A stretch of DNA of 44,086 nucleotides from an uncultured Clostridia bacterium (GTDB taxonomy: Bacteria > Bacillota > Clostridia > Christensenellales > UBA1242): positions 1-44,086 of the forward strand of contig CALVYP010000005.1 in assembly GCA_944372365.1 (NCBI GenBank), in the 5' to 3' direction. The notes under the pieces were generated by a model. The model was not told where the DNA came from. It did not search any database and worked only from the letters and a program-made list of their open reading frames with translations. Positions 10,074 to 22,465 of this stretch are shown here, piece after piece. Position 1 is the stretch's first letter, and every line of letters starts with the position of its first letter. The translations under genes and the position numbers were made by a program.

Positions 10074-10775
10074 GTGAAAAGATTTATTGGAAAAATTGAA
10101 AATGAGCATGCAATAATTGAAGGAGAAGAGTTAACTCATCTTCGCAATGTTTTGCGTTTAAATGTTGGCGATCAAGTGATTGTCATCAATGGCGACGGCT
10201 GCGACTATCTTTGCCAAATAATTAAAATTGACAAAAATATTGCATTTTTAAGCGTAAAAAGCAAAAAAAATAGTAAAAATAATGCAAAAAACAATATTTC
10301 GCTATTTATTTCCGCGATAAAAAGAGAAAAGTTGGAACTTGTTGTGCAAAAAGCAGTTGAAGTGGGAATTAAAAATTTATTTATTTTTGAAAGCGATTTT
10401 TCAACTATGAAATTAAAGGGCGAAAAAATTGTTCGCTATCAAAAAATTATGCAAAGCGCAACAAAGCAGTGCGAGCGTGCGGATTTTATGAATATACAGC
10501 TTGTTTCGTTTGATCAAATGCTTTATGAGTTTAACAAACATGCACTCAAACTTTTTGCTAACGAGCGCAATGGTGAAGAGTTTGATTTTTCGGTTTTAAA
10601 AACTGCGAATGACATTGCAATTTTAATTGGCTGTGAAGGTGGATTTTCGGCACAAGAAAAAGTGCAAATTCTAAAAACTAAACCAGAAAACATTTCGCTA
10701 GGCAGCAGAATTTTAAGGGCGGAGACAGCGGCAATTTTACTTTCAGGAATTGCAAGCTTGTTTTCAGGCAACTAG
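10074..10775 (+). CDS. rsmE: 16S rRNA (uracil1498-N3)-methyltransferase RsmE
   Basis: RsmE methylates N3 of U1498 in 16S rRNA using S-adenosylmethionine. The 233-residue product has an N-terminal PUA-like part (EGEELTHLRNVLRLNVGDQV) and a SPOUT knot domain with the diagnostic IGCEGGFSAQE and LGSRILRAETAAILL. The second motif binds the cofactor; the first is usually IGPEGGFS, so Pro is Cys here. The GTG at 10074 lacks a ribosome binding site and probably starts a leaderless message. In many Clostridia rsmE follows dnaJ (sometimes with prmA between); prmA is missing here. mtaB follows after 9 bases and both are probably read together. Confidence 0.94.
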   Translation: MKRFIGKIENEHAIIEGEELTHLRNVLRLNVGDQVIVINGDGCDYLCQIIKIDKNIAFLSVKSKKNSKNNAKNNISLFISAIKREKLELVVQKAVEVGIKNLFIFESDFSTMKLKGEKIVRYQKIMQSATKQCERADFMNIQLVSFDQMLYEFNKHALKLFANERNGEEFDFSVLKTANDIAILIGCEGGFSAQEKVQILKTKPENISLGSRILRAETAAILLSGIASLFSGN

Positions 10776-10784
10776 GTGGCGAGC

Positions 10785-12011
10785 ATGAAAGTTTGCGTTT
10801 TAACTTTGGGTTGCAAAGTCAACAAATATGAAAGCGACAGCCTTTTAAATATTTTTAAGCAAAAGGGCTGGGATGTTAGCGATGTTTTAGAAAAGGCTGA
10901 TGCGTATGTGATCAACACATGCGCGGTTACAAGTGAAGCCGAAAAAAAATCTAGGCAGATGATTGCAAGGTGCAAAAAATTTAATCCGGATGCAAAGATA
11001 TATGTTTGCGGATGCGCGGCTCAAAACAATCCTAATCAGTTTTTGGGCAAGGCAGAGCTTATAAAAGGCGTGGCTGGCAAAAACAAAATTGCGCTTCTTC
11101 CAAGCGGTGTGCAGATTGACGATGTGCCAAACCAATATCAGCAAGAAGAGTTTGCGCTTCAATCAAGAACGCGTGCCTACATCAAGGTGCAAGATGGATG
11201 CAACAACTATTGTTCGTATTGCATAATTCCATATCTTCGCGGCGCAAGCAGGTCGCGCAGTTTAAACTCAATTTTGGATGAAGTAAAAAACCTTGATGGC
11301 GGAATAAAGGAAATTGTGCTTACGGGCATAAATCTTTCGGATTTTAAAATAGATGGAAAGCTTGGGCTTTTATCGCTTTTGCAGGCGCTTGACAAGTTTA
11401 ATTTGCGCATGCGGCTTTCGTCTTTGGAAGAAGTGATTGCAGACGAAGAGTTTATTAAAGGTTTAAGCAAGCTTAAAAATTTTTGTCCGCATTTTCATCT
11501 TTCACTTCAAAGCGGCAGCGACAGCGTGCTTAAACGCATGAACAGGCGCTACACCACTTTGCAGTTTGAAAAAACTTGCAGCTTGATTAGAAAGCATTTT
11601 GCTTCGGCTTCAATTTCAACAGATGTCATTGTCGGCTTCCCAGATGAAAGCGAAGATGAGTTTAATCAAACGGTGCAGTTTATCAATAAAATTCAATTTT
11701 CATTTTTGCACATATTTCCATATTCGCATCGAGAAGGCACGGTGGCGTCTAGGCAAAAAGATTTAGATTTTTGCGTTAAAAAAGCCCGAGCAGATGAGCT
11801 TAAAAAAATCAATTCTGCATTACATAAAAAATTTATTTCACAAAACAAGAGCGGCAGGGTGCTGATTGAAGAAGTTATAAACGGCAAAAGTTATGGCTTT
11901 ACAGAAAACTACATAAAATGTGAAATCGATGCCGTTTGCAATGTGGGAGACATTGTGAATGTAAACATAACAGGCGGCAATGAAAAATTAGCGTTTGCAA
12001 ATTTGGCGTAA
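10785..12011 (+). CDS. mtaB: tRNA t6A37 methylthiotransferase MtaB
   Basis: MtaB is a radical-SAM enzyme that adds a methylthio group to t6A37 of tRNA, converting the product of TsaD to ms2t6A. The ATG at 10785 is preferred because AGGTGG (10774-10779) sits 5 bases upstream; an in-frame GTG at 10776 would add three residues. The 408-residue product has the UPF0004 domain with three cysteines for the second cluster (LGCKVNKYES, NTCAVTSEAEKKSRQ, CGCAAQ), the radical-SAM CNNYCSYCIIPYLRGASRSR motif, VGFPDESEDEF and a C-terminal TRAM-like region. The NKYES wording and overall length favour MtaB over MiaB. Confidence 0.94.
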   Translation: MKVCVLTLGCKVNKYESDSLLNIFKQKGWDVSDVLEKADAYVINTCAVTSEAEKKSRQMIARCKKFNPDAKIYVCGCAAQNNPNQFLGKAELIKGVAGKNKIALLPSGVQIDDVPNQYQQEEFALQSRTRAYIKVQDGCNNYCSYCIIPYLRGASRSRSLNSILDEVKNLDGGIKEIVLTGINLSDFKIDGKLGLLSLLQALDKFNLRMRLSSLEEVIADEEFIKGLSKLKNFCPHFHLSLQSGSDSVLKRMNRRYTTLQFEKTCSLIRKHFASASISTDVIVGFPDESEDEFNQTVQFINKIQFSFLHIFPYSHREGTVASRQKDLDFCVKKARADELKKINSALHKKFISQNKSGRVLIEEVINGKSYGFTENYIKCEIDAVCNVGDIVNVNITGGNEKLAFANLA

Positions 12012-12015
12012 ACGC

Positions 12016-12044
12016 TTGACAAGGCAAAACAAAATAAATATAAT
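12016..12044 (+). promoter_or_regulatory. Sigma-A promoter of rpsU
   Basis: Perfect TTGACA (12016-12021), 17-base spacer, perfect TATAAT (12039-12044), directly after the mtaB stop codon. Confidence 0.9.
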
Positions 12045-12083
12045 AAAAAAGCAAAATCGTAAATTAGAAGGTGGTGAGAAAGG

Positions 12084-12266
12084 TTGACAACGGTTAAGGT
12101 TGGCGAAAATGAAAGCTTGGAAAGCGCGCTTAAACGATTTAAAAGAAAATGCCAAAAAGACGGAATCATTGGCGATATAAGAAAAAAAGAAGCCTACTAT
12201 AAACCAAGCGTTGCAAAAAAACGCAAGAGAGAGGCTGCAAGAAAACGCGCTAGAAAAAGAGGTTAA
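12084..12266 (+). CDS. rpsU: 30S ribosomal protein S21
   Basis: S21 is a small basic 30S protein that helps translation initiation. The 60-residue product ([23 protein letters not shown], then a Lys/Arg-rich tail) matches the family throughout. The start is TTG at 12084, with AAGGTGGTG (12068-12076) as ribosome binding site. Position after mtaB is the common Firmicutes order, but it has its own strong promoter and terminator and forms a single-gene unit. The usual downstream partner yqeY is absent. Confidence 0.96.
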   Translation: MTTVKVGENESLESALKRFKRKCQKDGIIGDIRKKEAYYKPSVAKKRKREAARKRARKRG

Positions 12267-12275
12267 AATCAAATT

Positions 12276-12304
12276 AAAAAGCATGGCAAAGGCCATGTTT
12301 TTTT
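12276..12304 (+). terminator. Rho-independent terminator after rpsU
   Basis: GCATGGC (12281-12287) pairs with GCCATGT (12292-12298) over a 4-base loop, with A before and seven T after. Confidence 0.9.
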
Positions 12305-12364
12305 GTAAATATTTTTTGTCAAAAAAATTCGAACCAAATCGACAAATTCTTCTTTTGTTTTATT

Positions 12365-12392
12365 TTGCAAGTGCGTGCAATTGCTTTACAAT
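12365..12392 (+). promoter_or_regulatory. Probable promoter of the 12427 gene
   Basis: TTGCAA (12365-12370), 16-base spacer, TACAAT (12387-12392). Confidence 0.6.
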
Positions 12393-12426
12393 AACTTTTG
12401 TTCGTTAAAAATAAAAGGAGAAAAAA

Positions 12427-12756
12427 ATGAATGATCAACTAAAAAAGCTTGCGCAAAACGCACGCAACAGGCTTATGAACAAGGCGGCAGGTGGAGTTAA
12501 AAAGATGAACGCTCCATTAAGCCCAAATGTTAAGTTTAAAGTGATAGAAAGTTCTGCATCCGATGAAACATTTAAAATTCGGGCGCAAGAGGTTTTGCAA
12601 AAGGGTGTGTTAAACCCGATCGGCGAACTTATTGACGCAGGATACTATCAATCGCTTGACGAAAACAAAAAGCAAAAATATCTTTTGGATGTTATTGAAA
12701 AATTTAACAAATACAAGCAGGAATTTGAAAGAAGAGAGCAAAAATTAGTTTACTAA
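12427..12756 (+). CDS. Hypothetical 109-residue protein
   Basis: I do not recognise this protein. It starts at ATG 12427 behind AAAAGGAG. The N-terminal third is basic (LKKLAQNARNRLMNKAAGGVKKMN). The middle contains an F-K-V-I-E-S-S-A-S-D-E-T-F stretch, and the C-terminal half is predicted helical and highly charged (LDENKKQKYLLDVIEKFNKYKQEFERREQ). There is no cysteine, signal peptide or membrane segment. It stands alone between its own promoter and an AT-rich terminator, where yqeY often follows rpsU, but the sequence does not resemble YqeY. The clear ribosome binding site and codon use like the neighbours argue that it is real. Confidence 0.75.
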   Translation: MNDQLKKLAQNARNRLMNKAAGGVKKMNAPLSPNVKFKVIESSASDETFKIRAQEVLQKGVLNPIGELIDAGYYQSLDENKKQKYLLDVIEKFNKYKQEFERREQKLVY

Positions 12757-12769
12757 TTTTTTTTCTTTT
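12741..12769 (+). terminator. AT-rich terminator after the 12427 gene
   Basis: AAAATTAG (12741-12748) pairs with CTAATTTT (12753-12760) across a tight loop and continues into T4-C-T4. It overlaps the stop codon at 12754-12756 and abuts the pcrA promoter. Confidence 0.7.
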
Positions 12770-12771
12770 GC

Positions 12772-12777
12772 TAAAAT
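12772..12777 (+). promoter_or_regulatory. Extended -10 leaderless promoter of pcrA
   Basis: TGC-TAAAAT, an extended -10 box ending at 12777, lies exactly 6 bases before the ATG at 12784. The -35 region overlaps the preceding terminator and is poor (TTTACT, 12749-12754). There is no Shine-Dalgarno sequence. Confidence 0.5.
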
Positions 12778-12783
12778 TAGCAT

Positions 12784-16913
<4,130 letters not shown>

Positions 16914-16930
16914 ATTTGCCAGGTTAAATC

Positions 16931-16955
16931 AAACCCGCATTCAGCGGGTTTTTTC
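16931..16955 (+). terminator. Terminator after ligA
   Basis: AACCCGC (16932-16938) pairs with GCGGGTT (16944-16950) across ATTCA, followed by a T run. Confidence 0.93.
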
Positions 16956-16989
16956 TTGCAAAAACTTTTTAAAAGTTTGCCATATTTTC

Positions 16990-17018
16990 TTGACAAATTT
17001 ATTGCAAATTGATATATT
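16990..17018 (+). promoter_or_regulatory. Sigma-A promoter of the rpsL-rpsG-fusA operon
   Basis: Perfect TTGACA (16990-16995), 17-base spacer, TATATT (17013-17018). It predicts a start near 17025 and a leader of about 190 bases. Confidence 0.85.
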
Positions 17019-17024
17019 TATTTA

Positions 17025-17212
17025 GTCTTGTTGTCGGGGACTGTCTTTTTTAAGGCATAAACAAACGACAGGTGGGGGCAAACCAGCCCTTGCACCGATT
17101 TGGCAAAGCATTTTGTCAAAGTCGCAAAAAAGTTGCGATTGTGTTGTTCGTGTTTAATCAAAAAGAAATTATGGCTTAAAGCCTAGACAAATCTAGATAA
17201 GGAGGAAAAACC
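17025..17212 (+). promoter_or_regulatory. Long structured 5' leader of rpsL
   Basis: The leader contains several possible helices. TGTCG (17032-17036) can pair with CGACA (17066-17070), and CTGTC (17041-17045) can pair with the overlapping GACAG (17067-17071), so the two are mutually exclusive. GGTG and GGG (17071-17078) pair with CCC and CACC (17087-17096). TCGCAA (17122-17127) pairs with TTGCGA (17133-17138). CTAGA (17083+100, i.e. 17183-17187) pairs with TCTAG (17192-17196) just before the AAGGAGG. No terminator-like U tract is visible, so control, if any, would act on translation or RNA stability. I recognise no known riboswitch or r-protein leader by eye. Confidence 0.45.
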
Positions 17213-17590
17213 ATGCCTACGATTAACCAGCTTGTTAATAAGGGAAGAAAAACTTTTGCTAAAAAGTCAAAAGCACCACTTCTTAACGAGTGTCCACAAA
17301 AAAGAGGTGTTTGCCTTTCTGTTAGAACCGCAACCCCTAAAAAGCCTAACTCGGCTCTTCGTAAAATCGCCAGAGTTAAGTTTTCAAATGGACAAGAAGG
17401 AACATGCTACATTCCTGGAATTGGTCACAACCTTCAAGAGCACAGCGTTGTTCTTGTTAGGGGCGGCAGAGTTAAGGATCTTCCTGGTGTGAGATATCAC
17501 ATCATCAGGGGAACTCTTGATGCCGCTGGCGTTGCTAAGAGAAATCAATCACGCTCTAAATACGGCGCTAAAAAACCAAAAAGCAAATAA
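17213..17590 (+). CDS. rpsL: 30S ribosomal protein S12
   Basis: S12 is the decoding-centre protein of the small subunit. The 125-residue product starts at ATG 17213 behind AAGGAGG. It contains the conserved [43 protein letters not shown] and YHIIRGTLD blocks. The lysines usually changed in streptomycin-resistant mutants are wild type in both TPKKPNS and GRVKDLPG. The central segment CLSVRTATP is less canonical than the usual CTRVYTTTP. It is first in rpsL-rpsG-fusA. The rpoBC genes that usually precede this operon are not here; ligA is upstream instead. Confidence 0.98.
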   Translation: MPTINQLVNKGRKTFAKKSKAPLLNECPQKRGVCLSVRTATPKKPNSALRKIARVKFSNGQEGTCYIPGIGHNLQEHSVVLVRGGRVKDLPGVRYHIIRGTLDAAGVAKRNQSRSKYGAKKPKSK

Positions 17591-17620
17591 TTAAAAAATA
17601 TGTAATAGGAGGAAATAAAA

Positions 17621-18094
17621 ATGGCAAGAAGAAATAGTGCCGTTAAAAAACCTGTCCTTCCTGATCCAATTTACAAGAGCAAAACTGTTACAAAACTTAT
17701 CAATCAAGTTATGTATGACGGCAAAAAAGGCCTTGCTCAAAGAATTGTTTATGGTGCTTTCGACATCATTAAGGAAAAGATGGGATTAGAGCCACTTGAT
17801 GTGTTTAATCAGGCTCTTGAAAATGTTAAGCCTATGCTTGAAACTAAATCTAGAAGGGTTGGTGGTGCAAACTATCAAGTTCCTATGGAAATCAGGCCAG
17901 AAAGACGCCAAACTTTGGCTATTAGATGGATTGTTTCTTTCGCTAGAAAAAGAACAGGTGAAAGAAATATGGATGCTAAACTTGCTGGCGAACTTATGGA
18001 TGCATACAACTCTACCGGTGCTTCAATTAAAAGAAGAGATGAACTTCACAGAATGGCTGAGGCTAACAAAGCATTTGCACATTACAGATGGTAA
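17621..18094 (+). CDS. rpsG: 30S ribosomal protein S7
   Basis: S7 nucleates assembly of the 30S head and contacts E-site tRNA. The 157-residue product follows rpsL by 30 bases with AGGAGG in front of ATG 17621. Conserved segments include [77 protein letters not shown] and [15 protein letters not shown] at the C-terminus, the usual family end. In Escherichia coli S7 represses its own operon at the rpsL-rpsG junction; the short spacer here shows no obvious equivalent. Confidence 0.98.
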   Translation: MARRNSAVKKPVLPDPIYKSKTVTKLINQVMYDGKKGLAQRIVYGAFDIIKEKMGLEPLDVFNQALENVKPMLETKSRRVGGANYQVPMEIRPERRQTLAIRWIVSFARKRTGERNMDAKLAGELMDAYNSTGASIKRRDELHRMAEANKAFAHYRW

Positions 18095-18181
18095 AAAACT
18101 GCCCACTTCCGCCTTGCTGGGCGCATAGGGCGGTGCAAATTTGAAAAAATATGTAAATAGAGATAAATATAGGAGAAAAAA
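18095..18181 (+). other. rpsG-fusA spacer with competing GC-rich stems
   Basis: GCCCA (18101-18105) can pair with TGGGC (18118-18122). Overlapping CCGCC (18109-18113) can pair with GGCGG (18129-18133), and the two helices exclude one another. The spacer ends with the fusA ribosome binding site TAGGAGA. No T run follows, so this is not a terminator. Confidence 0.4.
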
Positions 18182-20260
18182 ATGCCTACAACAGATTTAA
18201 AACTAACAAGAAACGTTGGAATTATGGCGCACATCGATGCTGGTAAAACAACCACCACCGAAAGAATTTTGTATTACACTGGCAAAAGCCACAAAATCGG
18301 TGAAGTTCACGATGGTCAGGCAACCATGGACTGGATGGCTCAGGAGCAGGAAAGGGGAATCACAATCACATCTGCCTGCACAACCTGTAACTGGAAAGGC
18401 CACAAAATCAACATCATCGACACACCAGGACACGTGGATTTTACAGTAGAAGTTGAAAGGTCTCTCAAAGTTCTTGACGGCTCGGTGCTTGTTTTAAGCG
18501 CGCGTGACAAGGTTCAGCCTCAAACTGAAACCGTATGGCGCCAAGCTACTAAATACAAAGTTCCAATCATTGTTTATGTAAACAAAATGGATAGAGATGC
18601 AGCAGACTTTATGGGCTGCGTTGAGTCTATCGAAAAAAGATTAAAAACAAATCCTCTTCCAATTCAACTCAACATTGGCGAGGCTGACACATTCACTGGA
18701 ATCATCGACCTTTTAACCATGAAAGCAGAAATCTATAAAGACGACATGGGAAAAGAGATTGAAGTTACTGACATTCCTGCTGAATATAAAGACAAGGCTC
18801 AAAAACTTCATGACGAAATGGTTGAAAAAATCGTTGAAACAGATGATGCATTGTTGGAAAGATATTTTGAAGGTGAAGAAATTTCTATCGATGAACTTAA
18901 AAAGGCCATCAGAAAAGGAACAATCGAAAGAAAATTCACACCAATTCTTTGCGGCTCATCATATAAAAACAAGGGCGTTCAAATGCTTTTGGATGCAATG
19001 GTTGAATATCTTCCATCACCAGTTGACATTCCGCCAATCAAAGGCATCAACCCAGACACTGGCGCAGAAGAAACCAGAGAAGCAAGCGAAACCGCTCCTT
19101 TTGCAGGACTTGCATTCAAGATTATGACCGACCCATTTGTTGGCGGGCTTACATTCTTTAGGGTGTATAGCGGGCTTTTGAAAGCAGGCTCATATGTTTA
19201 CAACTCAATCACGGGCAAAACCGAAAGAGTTGGAAGGCTTATTAGAATGCATGCAAACAATCGTCAGGAAATAAGCGAAGTTGGCGCAGGTGACATCGCC
19301 GCAATCGTTGGGCTTAAAGACACAATCACAGGGCACACACTTTGCGATGAAAAACATCCAATCCAACTTGAAAGCATGGATTTCCCAGAGCCAGTTATTC
19401 AACTTGCAATCGAGCCTAAAACCAAGGATATGCAAGAAAAAATGGCGCTTGCACTTGCAAAACTTATGCGTGAAGACCCAACTTTCAGGGTTTCAACCAA
19501 CCAAGAAACAGGGCAAACGCTTATCGCAGGCATGGGCGAGCTGCACCTTGACATCATCGTTGACAGACTGCTAAGAGAATTTAAAGTTGAAGCCAACATT
19601 GGTAACCCTCAGGTTTCTTACAGAGAAACAATCAGAAAGCCTGTTAAAGCAGAAGGCAAGTTTATCCGCCAAAGTGGTGGTAAGGGACAATACGGACACT
19701 GTATCATCGAAATGGAACCTCTTGAAAGAGGTGCTGGCTATGAGTTTGTTGATAAAACAGTTGGTGGATCTATTCCAAAAGAATACATTCAACCAATCAA
19801 CAACGGCATAAACGAAGCAAGAATGAATGGCGTTATCGCTGGCTATGAGACTGTTGACTTTAAAGTTACGGTTGTCGACGGCTCTTTCCACGAAGTCGAC
19901 TCATCAGAAATGGCGTTTAAAATTGCAGGCTCACTTGCTTTCCAAGATGGTGCTAAAAAGGCAGATCCAGTTTTGCTTGAACCAATCATGAAGGTTTCAG
20001 TTGAAGTGCCGGATGAATATCTTGGAACAGTTATGGGCAACCTTACATCTCGTCGTGGAATGCTTACAGGCACAGAATCCAACCTTGGAATTCAAATTGT
20101 AAGCGCTGAAGTGCCACTTGCAGAGATGTTCGGCTATGCAACCGACCTTCGTTCTCAAACTCAGGGCAGAGGCAACTATGTTATGGAACCACTTAAATAT
20201 CAAGAAGTTCCAAAATCAATCGCTGATAAAATTGTTGGCGAAAGAGCAAAAAGAAATTAA
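18182..20260 (+). CDS. fusA: Elongation factor G
   Basis: EF-G is the translocase GTPase of protein synthesis. The 692-residue product starts at ATG 18182. It shows G1 [15 protein letters not shown], the switch-I region [18 protein letters not shown]3 DTPGHVDF and G4 VNKMDR. The later domains include [25 protein letters not shown], the domain IV tip and the C-terminal [17 protein letters not shown]. Its length matches the canonical translocation factor rather than a resistance or recycling paralogue. It is last in the rpsL operon, and tuf downstream has its own promoter. Confidence 0.98.
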   Translation: MPTTDLKLTRNVGIMAHIDAGKTTTTERILYYTGKSHKIGEVHDGQATMDWMAQEQERGITITSACTTCNWKGHKINIIDTPGHVDFTVEVERSLKVLDGSVLVLSARDKVQPQTETVWRQATKYKVPIIVYVNKMDRDAADFMGCVESIEKRLKTNPLPIQLNIGEADTFTGIIDLLTMKAEIYKDDMGKEIEVTDIPAEYKDKAQKLHDEMVEKIVETDDALLERYFEGEEISIDELKKAIRKGTIERKFTPILCGSSYKNKGVQMLLDAMVEYLPSPVDIPPIKGINPDTGAEETREASETAPFAGLAFKIMTDPFVGGLTFFRVYSGLLKAGSYVYNSITGKTERVGRLIRMHANNRQEISEVGAGDIAAIVGLKDTITGHTLCDEKHPIQLESMDFPEPVIQLAIEPKTKDMQEKMALALAKLMREDPTFRVSTNQETGQTLIAGMGELHLDIIVDRLLREFKVEANIGNPQVSYRETIRKPVKAEGKFIRQSGGKGQYGHCIIEMEPLERGAGYEFVDKTVGGSIPKEYIQPINNGINEARMNGVIAGYETVDFKVTVVDGSFHEVDSSEMAFKIAGSLAFQDGAKKADPVLLEPIMKVSVEVPDEYLGTVMGNLTSRRGMLTGTESNLGIQIVSAEVPLAEMFGYATDLRSQTQGRGNYVMEPLKYQEVPKSIADKIVGERAKRN

Positions 20261-20280
20261 AAAATGTTGTTAAAAACGTT

Positions 20281-20308
20281 TTGAAAAAAAAATAATATAT
20301 GCTAAAAT
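20281..20308 (+). promoter_or_regulatory. Extended -10 promoter of tuf
   Basis: TTGAAA (20281-20286), 16-base spacer, TGC then TAAAAT (20303-20308). The sepF promoter has the same elements and spacing. Confidence 0.8.
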
Positions 20309-20342
20309 AGCAAAGTAAAACAAAAAAGGAGATTTTTTAAAA

Positions 20343-21545
20343 ATGGCTAAGGAAACTTTTAACAGAAATAAACCTCACATTAACATTGGAACCATTGGTC
20401 ACGTAGACCATGGTAAAACAACCCTTACCGCTGCAATCACAATGTATTGCGCTGCAAAGGGACACGCTCAGGCTATGAAATACGATGAAATCGATAAAGC
20501 GCCTGAAGAAAAAGCTCGTGGAATCACAATTAACACAGCTCACGTTGAGTATGAAACTGACAAACGTCACTATGCTCACGTAGACTGCCCAGGACACGCA
20601 GACTATGTTAAAAACATGATCACTGGTGCTGCTCAAATGGACGGCGCTATCCTTGTTGTTGCTGCAACAGATGGCCCAATGCCTCAAACAAGAGAGCACA
20701 TTCTTCTTGCAAGACAGGTTGGCGTTCCATACATCGTTGTTTTTATGAACAAAACCGATCAAGTTGACGATCCTGAACTTCTTGAACTTGTTGAAATGGA
20801 AATCAGAGATCTTCTTACTGAGTATGGATTCCCAGGCGACAAAACACCTATCATCAAAGGCTCTGCTCTTAAAGCACTTGAAGCTGCTCAGGCTGGCAAT
20901 GTAGACAGCCCAGACTGCGCTCCTATTCAAGAACTTCTTGATGCAGTTGACTCTTACATTCCTGAACCACAAAGAGATACCGATAAGCCATTCCTTATGC
21001 CTGTTGAAGATGTTTTCACAATCACAGGAAGAGGAACAGTTGCTACTGGTAGAGTAGAACGTGGCGTTGTAAGAATGAACGACACTGTTGAAATCGTTGG
21101 TATGGGCGCTAAGAAATCAACAGTTATCACAGGCGTTGAAATGTTTAGAAAACTTCTTGACGAAGCAAGAGCAGGTGATAATGTTGGGCTTCTTCTTAGA
21201 GGAATCCAGAGAAGCGAAATTGAAAGAGGTCAAGTTCTTTGCAAACCTGGTTCAATTCATCCTCACACAAAATTCACTGCACAAGTTTACGTTTTGAAGA
21301 AAGAAGAAGGCGGACGCCACACTCCATTCTTCAATGGTTACAGACCACAGTTCTATTTCAGAACAACTGACGTTACTGGAACAATTGAACTTGAAAAGGG
21401 CGTTGAAATGGTTATGCCTGGTGACCACGTAAATATGACAATCACATTGATCACACCAATCGCTATCGAAGAAGGCCTTCGTTTCGCTATCCGTGAAGGT
21501 GGCAGAACAGTTGGTTCTGGTGTTGTTTCAAAAATTGTTGAATAA
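20343..21545 (+). CDS. tuf: Elongation factor Tu
   Basis: EF-Tu carries aminoacyl-tRNA to the ribosome. The 400-residue product has ATG 20343 behind AAGGAGA, and contains G1 [10 protein letters not shown], the effector region [17 protein letters not shown]3 [16 protein letters not shown]4 MNKTDQ, then domains II ([13 protein letters not shown]) and III ([12 protein letters not shown]) to the conserved end [13 protein letters not shown]. The codon use is notably more biased toward a few codons than in neighbouring genes, as expected for a highly expressed protein. It is transcribed separately from fusA and ends at its own terminator. Confidence 0.99.
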   Translation: MAKETFNRNKPHINIGTIGHVDHGKTTLTAAITMYCAAKGHAQAMKYDEIDKAPEEKARGITINTAHVEYETDKRHYAHVDCPGHADYVKNMITGAAQMDGAILVVAATDGPMPQTREHILLARQVGVPYIVVFMNKTDQVDDPELLELVEMEIRDLLTEYGFPGDKTPIIKGSALKALEAAQAGNVDSPDCAPIQELLDAVDSYIPEPQRDTDKPFLMPVEDVFTITGRGTVATGRVERGVVRMNDTVEIVGMGAKKSTVITGVEMFRKLLDEARAGDNVGLLLRGIQRSEIERGQVLCKPGSIHPHTKFTAQVYVLKKEEGGRHTPFFNGYRPQFYFRTTDVTGTIELEKGVEMVMPGDHVNMTITLITPIAIEEGLRFAIREGGRTVGSGVVSKIVE

Positions 21546-21563
21546 TTTACTGAAAAATTTAAA

Positions 21564-21593
21564 AAAAAACGGTTAATTTTAGCCGTTTTTTTT
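21564..21593 (+). terminator. Terminator after tuf
   Basis: AAAAACGG (21565-21572) pairs with CCGTTTTT (21583-21590), extended inward by wobble pairs, and continues into T. Confidence 0.9.
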
Positions 21594-21602
21594 ATTTTTA
21601 TA

Positions 21603-21631
21603 TTGATATTTACATTGGATTATGATAAAAT
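21603..21631 (+). promoter_or_regulatory. Promoter of the leucine-rich-repeat gene
   Basis: TTGATA (21603-21608), 17-base spacer, TGA-TAAAAT (TAAAAT at 21626-21631). Confidence 0.75.
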
Positions 21632-21648
21632 AAAAACCGAGGTGAATT

Positions 21649-22359
21649 ATGGGAGAAGCATTATCAAAAAGAATTGCAGATGGATATGAACCACGCGAGG
21701 TTTACGGCAGACACAATCTGCCAAAGCGCATTGGAGCTGTTTTAGAAATCACAACATGTGACGGGCAGAAAAAAGTTGTTCAGCCAGAATTATTGCTTGA
21801 AAAACAAGGCGTAAAAGATGTTTATGTTGAAAGCGGCTTTGATTATGTGGGCAGAAAAGCTTTTGCAAGCTCATCAGTTCAAAAATTGGTTTTGGGCGAA
21901 GGGCTTTTAGGCATTGACAGCATGGCTTGCTATGATGCGGCTGACTTAATAGAAGTTGTGCTGCCAGATTCGTTGAAATATATAGGCAGCGAAACCTTTA
22001 CTCAATGCGTTTCACTTGAAATGATAATTTTGCCACCAAACATAGAGGCGGTTGGCAAAGATATTTTCAAAAAATGTCCAAGCCTTAGGTTGGTTTGTTG
22101 CAGCAAAAAACTTGCCGATGAAAAGTTTTCTGAATGGAAAAGAAACGGCGTTGACTTGACCAGAATTTATATTATTGACGAAGACTATACCCTCTCTGGT
22201 GTGTATAAAGTTAAAGGCTACAATCCAAACTATCCAACACTTGACAAAAATTTTACTAGGGTTGAAAAAGAAGTGGTTGCCAAGCTTGCCGAGCGTCGCG
22301 AAAGAGTGCATTCATTGACAAAGCAGCCAAAAGTCAACACAAATGATTTGGTTTTATAA
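21649..22359 (+). CDS. BspA-type leucine-rich repeat protein
   Basis: The 236-residue product begins at ATG 21649 behind GAGGTG. Residues about 55-150 carry BspA-like (LRR_5) repeats of about 23 residues, seen in VYVESGFDYVGRKAFASS, LVLGEGLLGIDSMACYD, VVLPDSLKYIGSETFTQC and IILPPNIEAVGKDIFKKC. The C-terminal 80 residues are charged and not repeat-like. There is no signal peptide or anchor, so it should stay in the cytoplasm, unlike most BspA-type proteins. Such repeats bind proteins, but no partner is known. It is a single-gene unit with its own promoter and terminator, directly upstream of the sepF operon. Confidence 0.8.
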   Translation: MGEALSKRIADGYEPREVYGRHNLPKRIGAVLEITTCDGQKKVVQPELLLEKQGVKDVYVESGFDYVGRKAFASSSVQKLVLGEGLLGIDSMACYDAADLIEVVLPDSLKYIGSETFTQCVSLEMIILPPNIEAVGKDIFKKCPSLRLVCCSKKLADEKFSEWKRNGVDLTRIYIIDEDYTLSGVYKVKGYNPNYPTLDKNFTRVEKEVVAKLAERRERVHSLTKQPKVNTNDLVL

Positions 22360-22386
22360 AACTTAGGCAGATGCCTAAGTTTTTTC
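22359..22386 (+). terminator. Terminator after the leucine-rich-repeat gene
   Basis: AACTTAGGC (from 22360) pairs with GCCTAAGTT (to 22381) over a tight loop, followed by T5. Confidence 0.9.
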
Positions 22387-22419
22387 TACATAAATCGTGA
22401 AAAATGCTTAAACTACACT

Positions 22420-22447
22420 TTGAAAAAATTTGCTTGTATGCTAAAAT
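22420..22447 (+). promoter_or_regulatory. Extended -10 promoter of sepF-lspA-rluD
   Basis: TTGAAA (22420-22425), 16-base spacer, TGC then TAAAAT (22442-22447), matching the tuf promoter element for element. Confidence 0.8.
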
Positions 22448-22465
22448 GTTTGCAAGGAGAAAAAC

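Noticed and set aside
17025..17212. Known riboswitch in the rpsL leader
   Set aside because: I saw no aptamer core that I recognise, and the downstream gene is not metabolic; kept only as an unassigned structured leader.
20337..20972. 211-codon minus-strand frame
   Set aside because: Antisense to tuf; strong codon bias of tuf removes stops on the other strand. The translation is Cys/Ser/Phe-rich noise.
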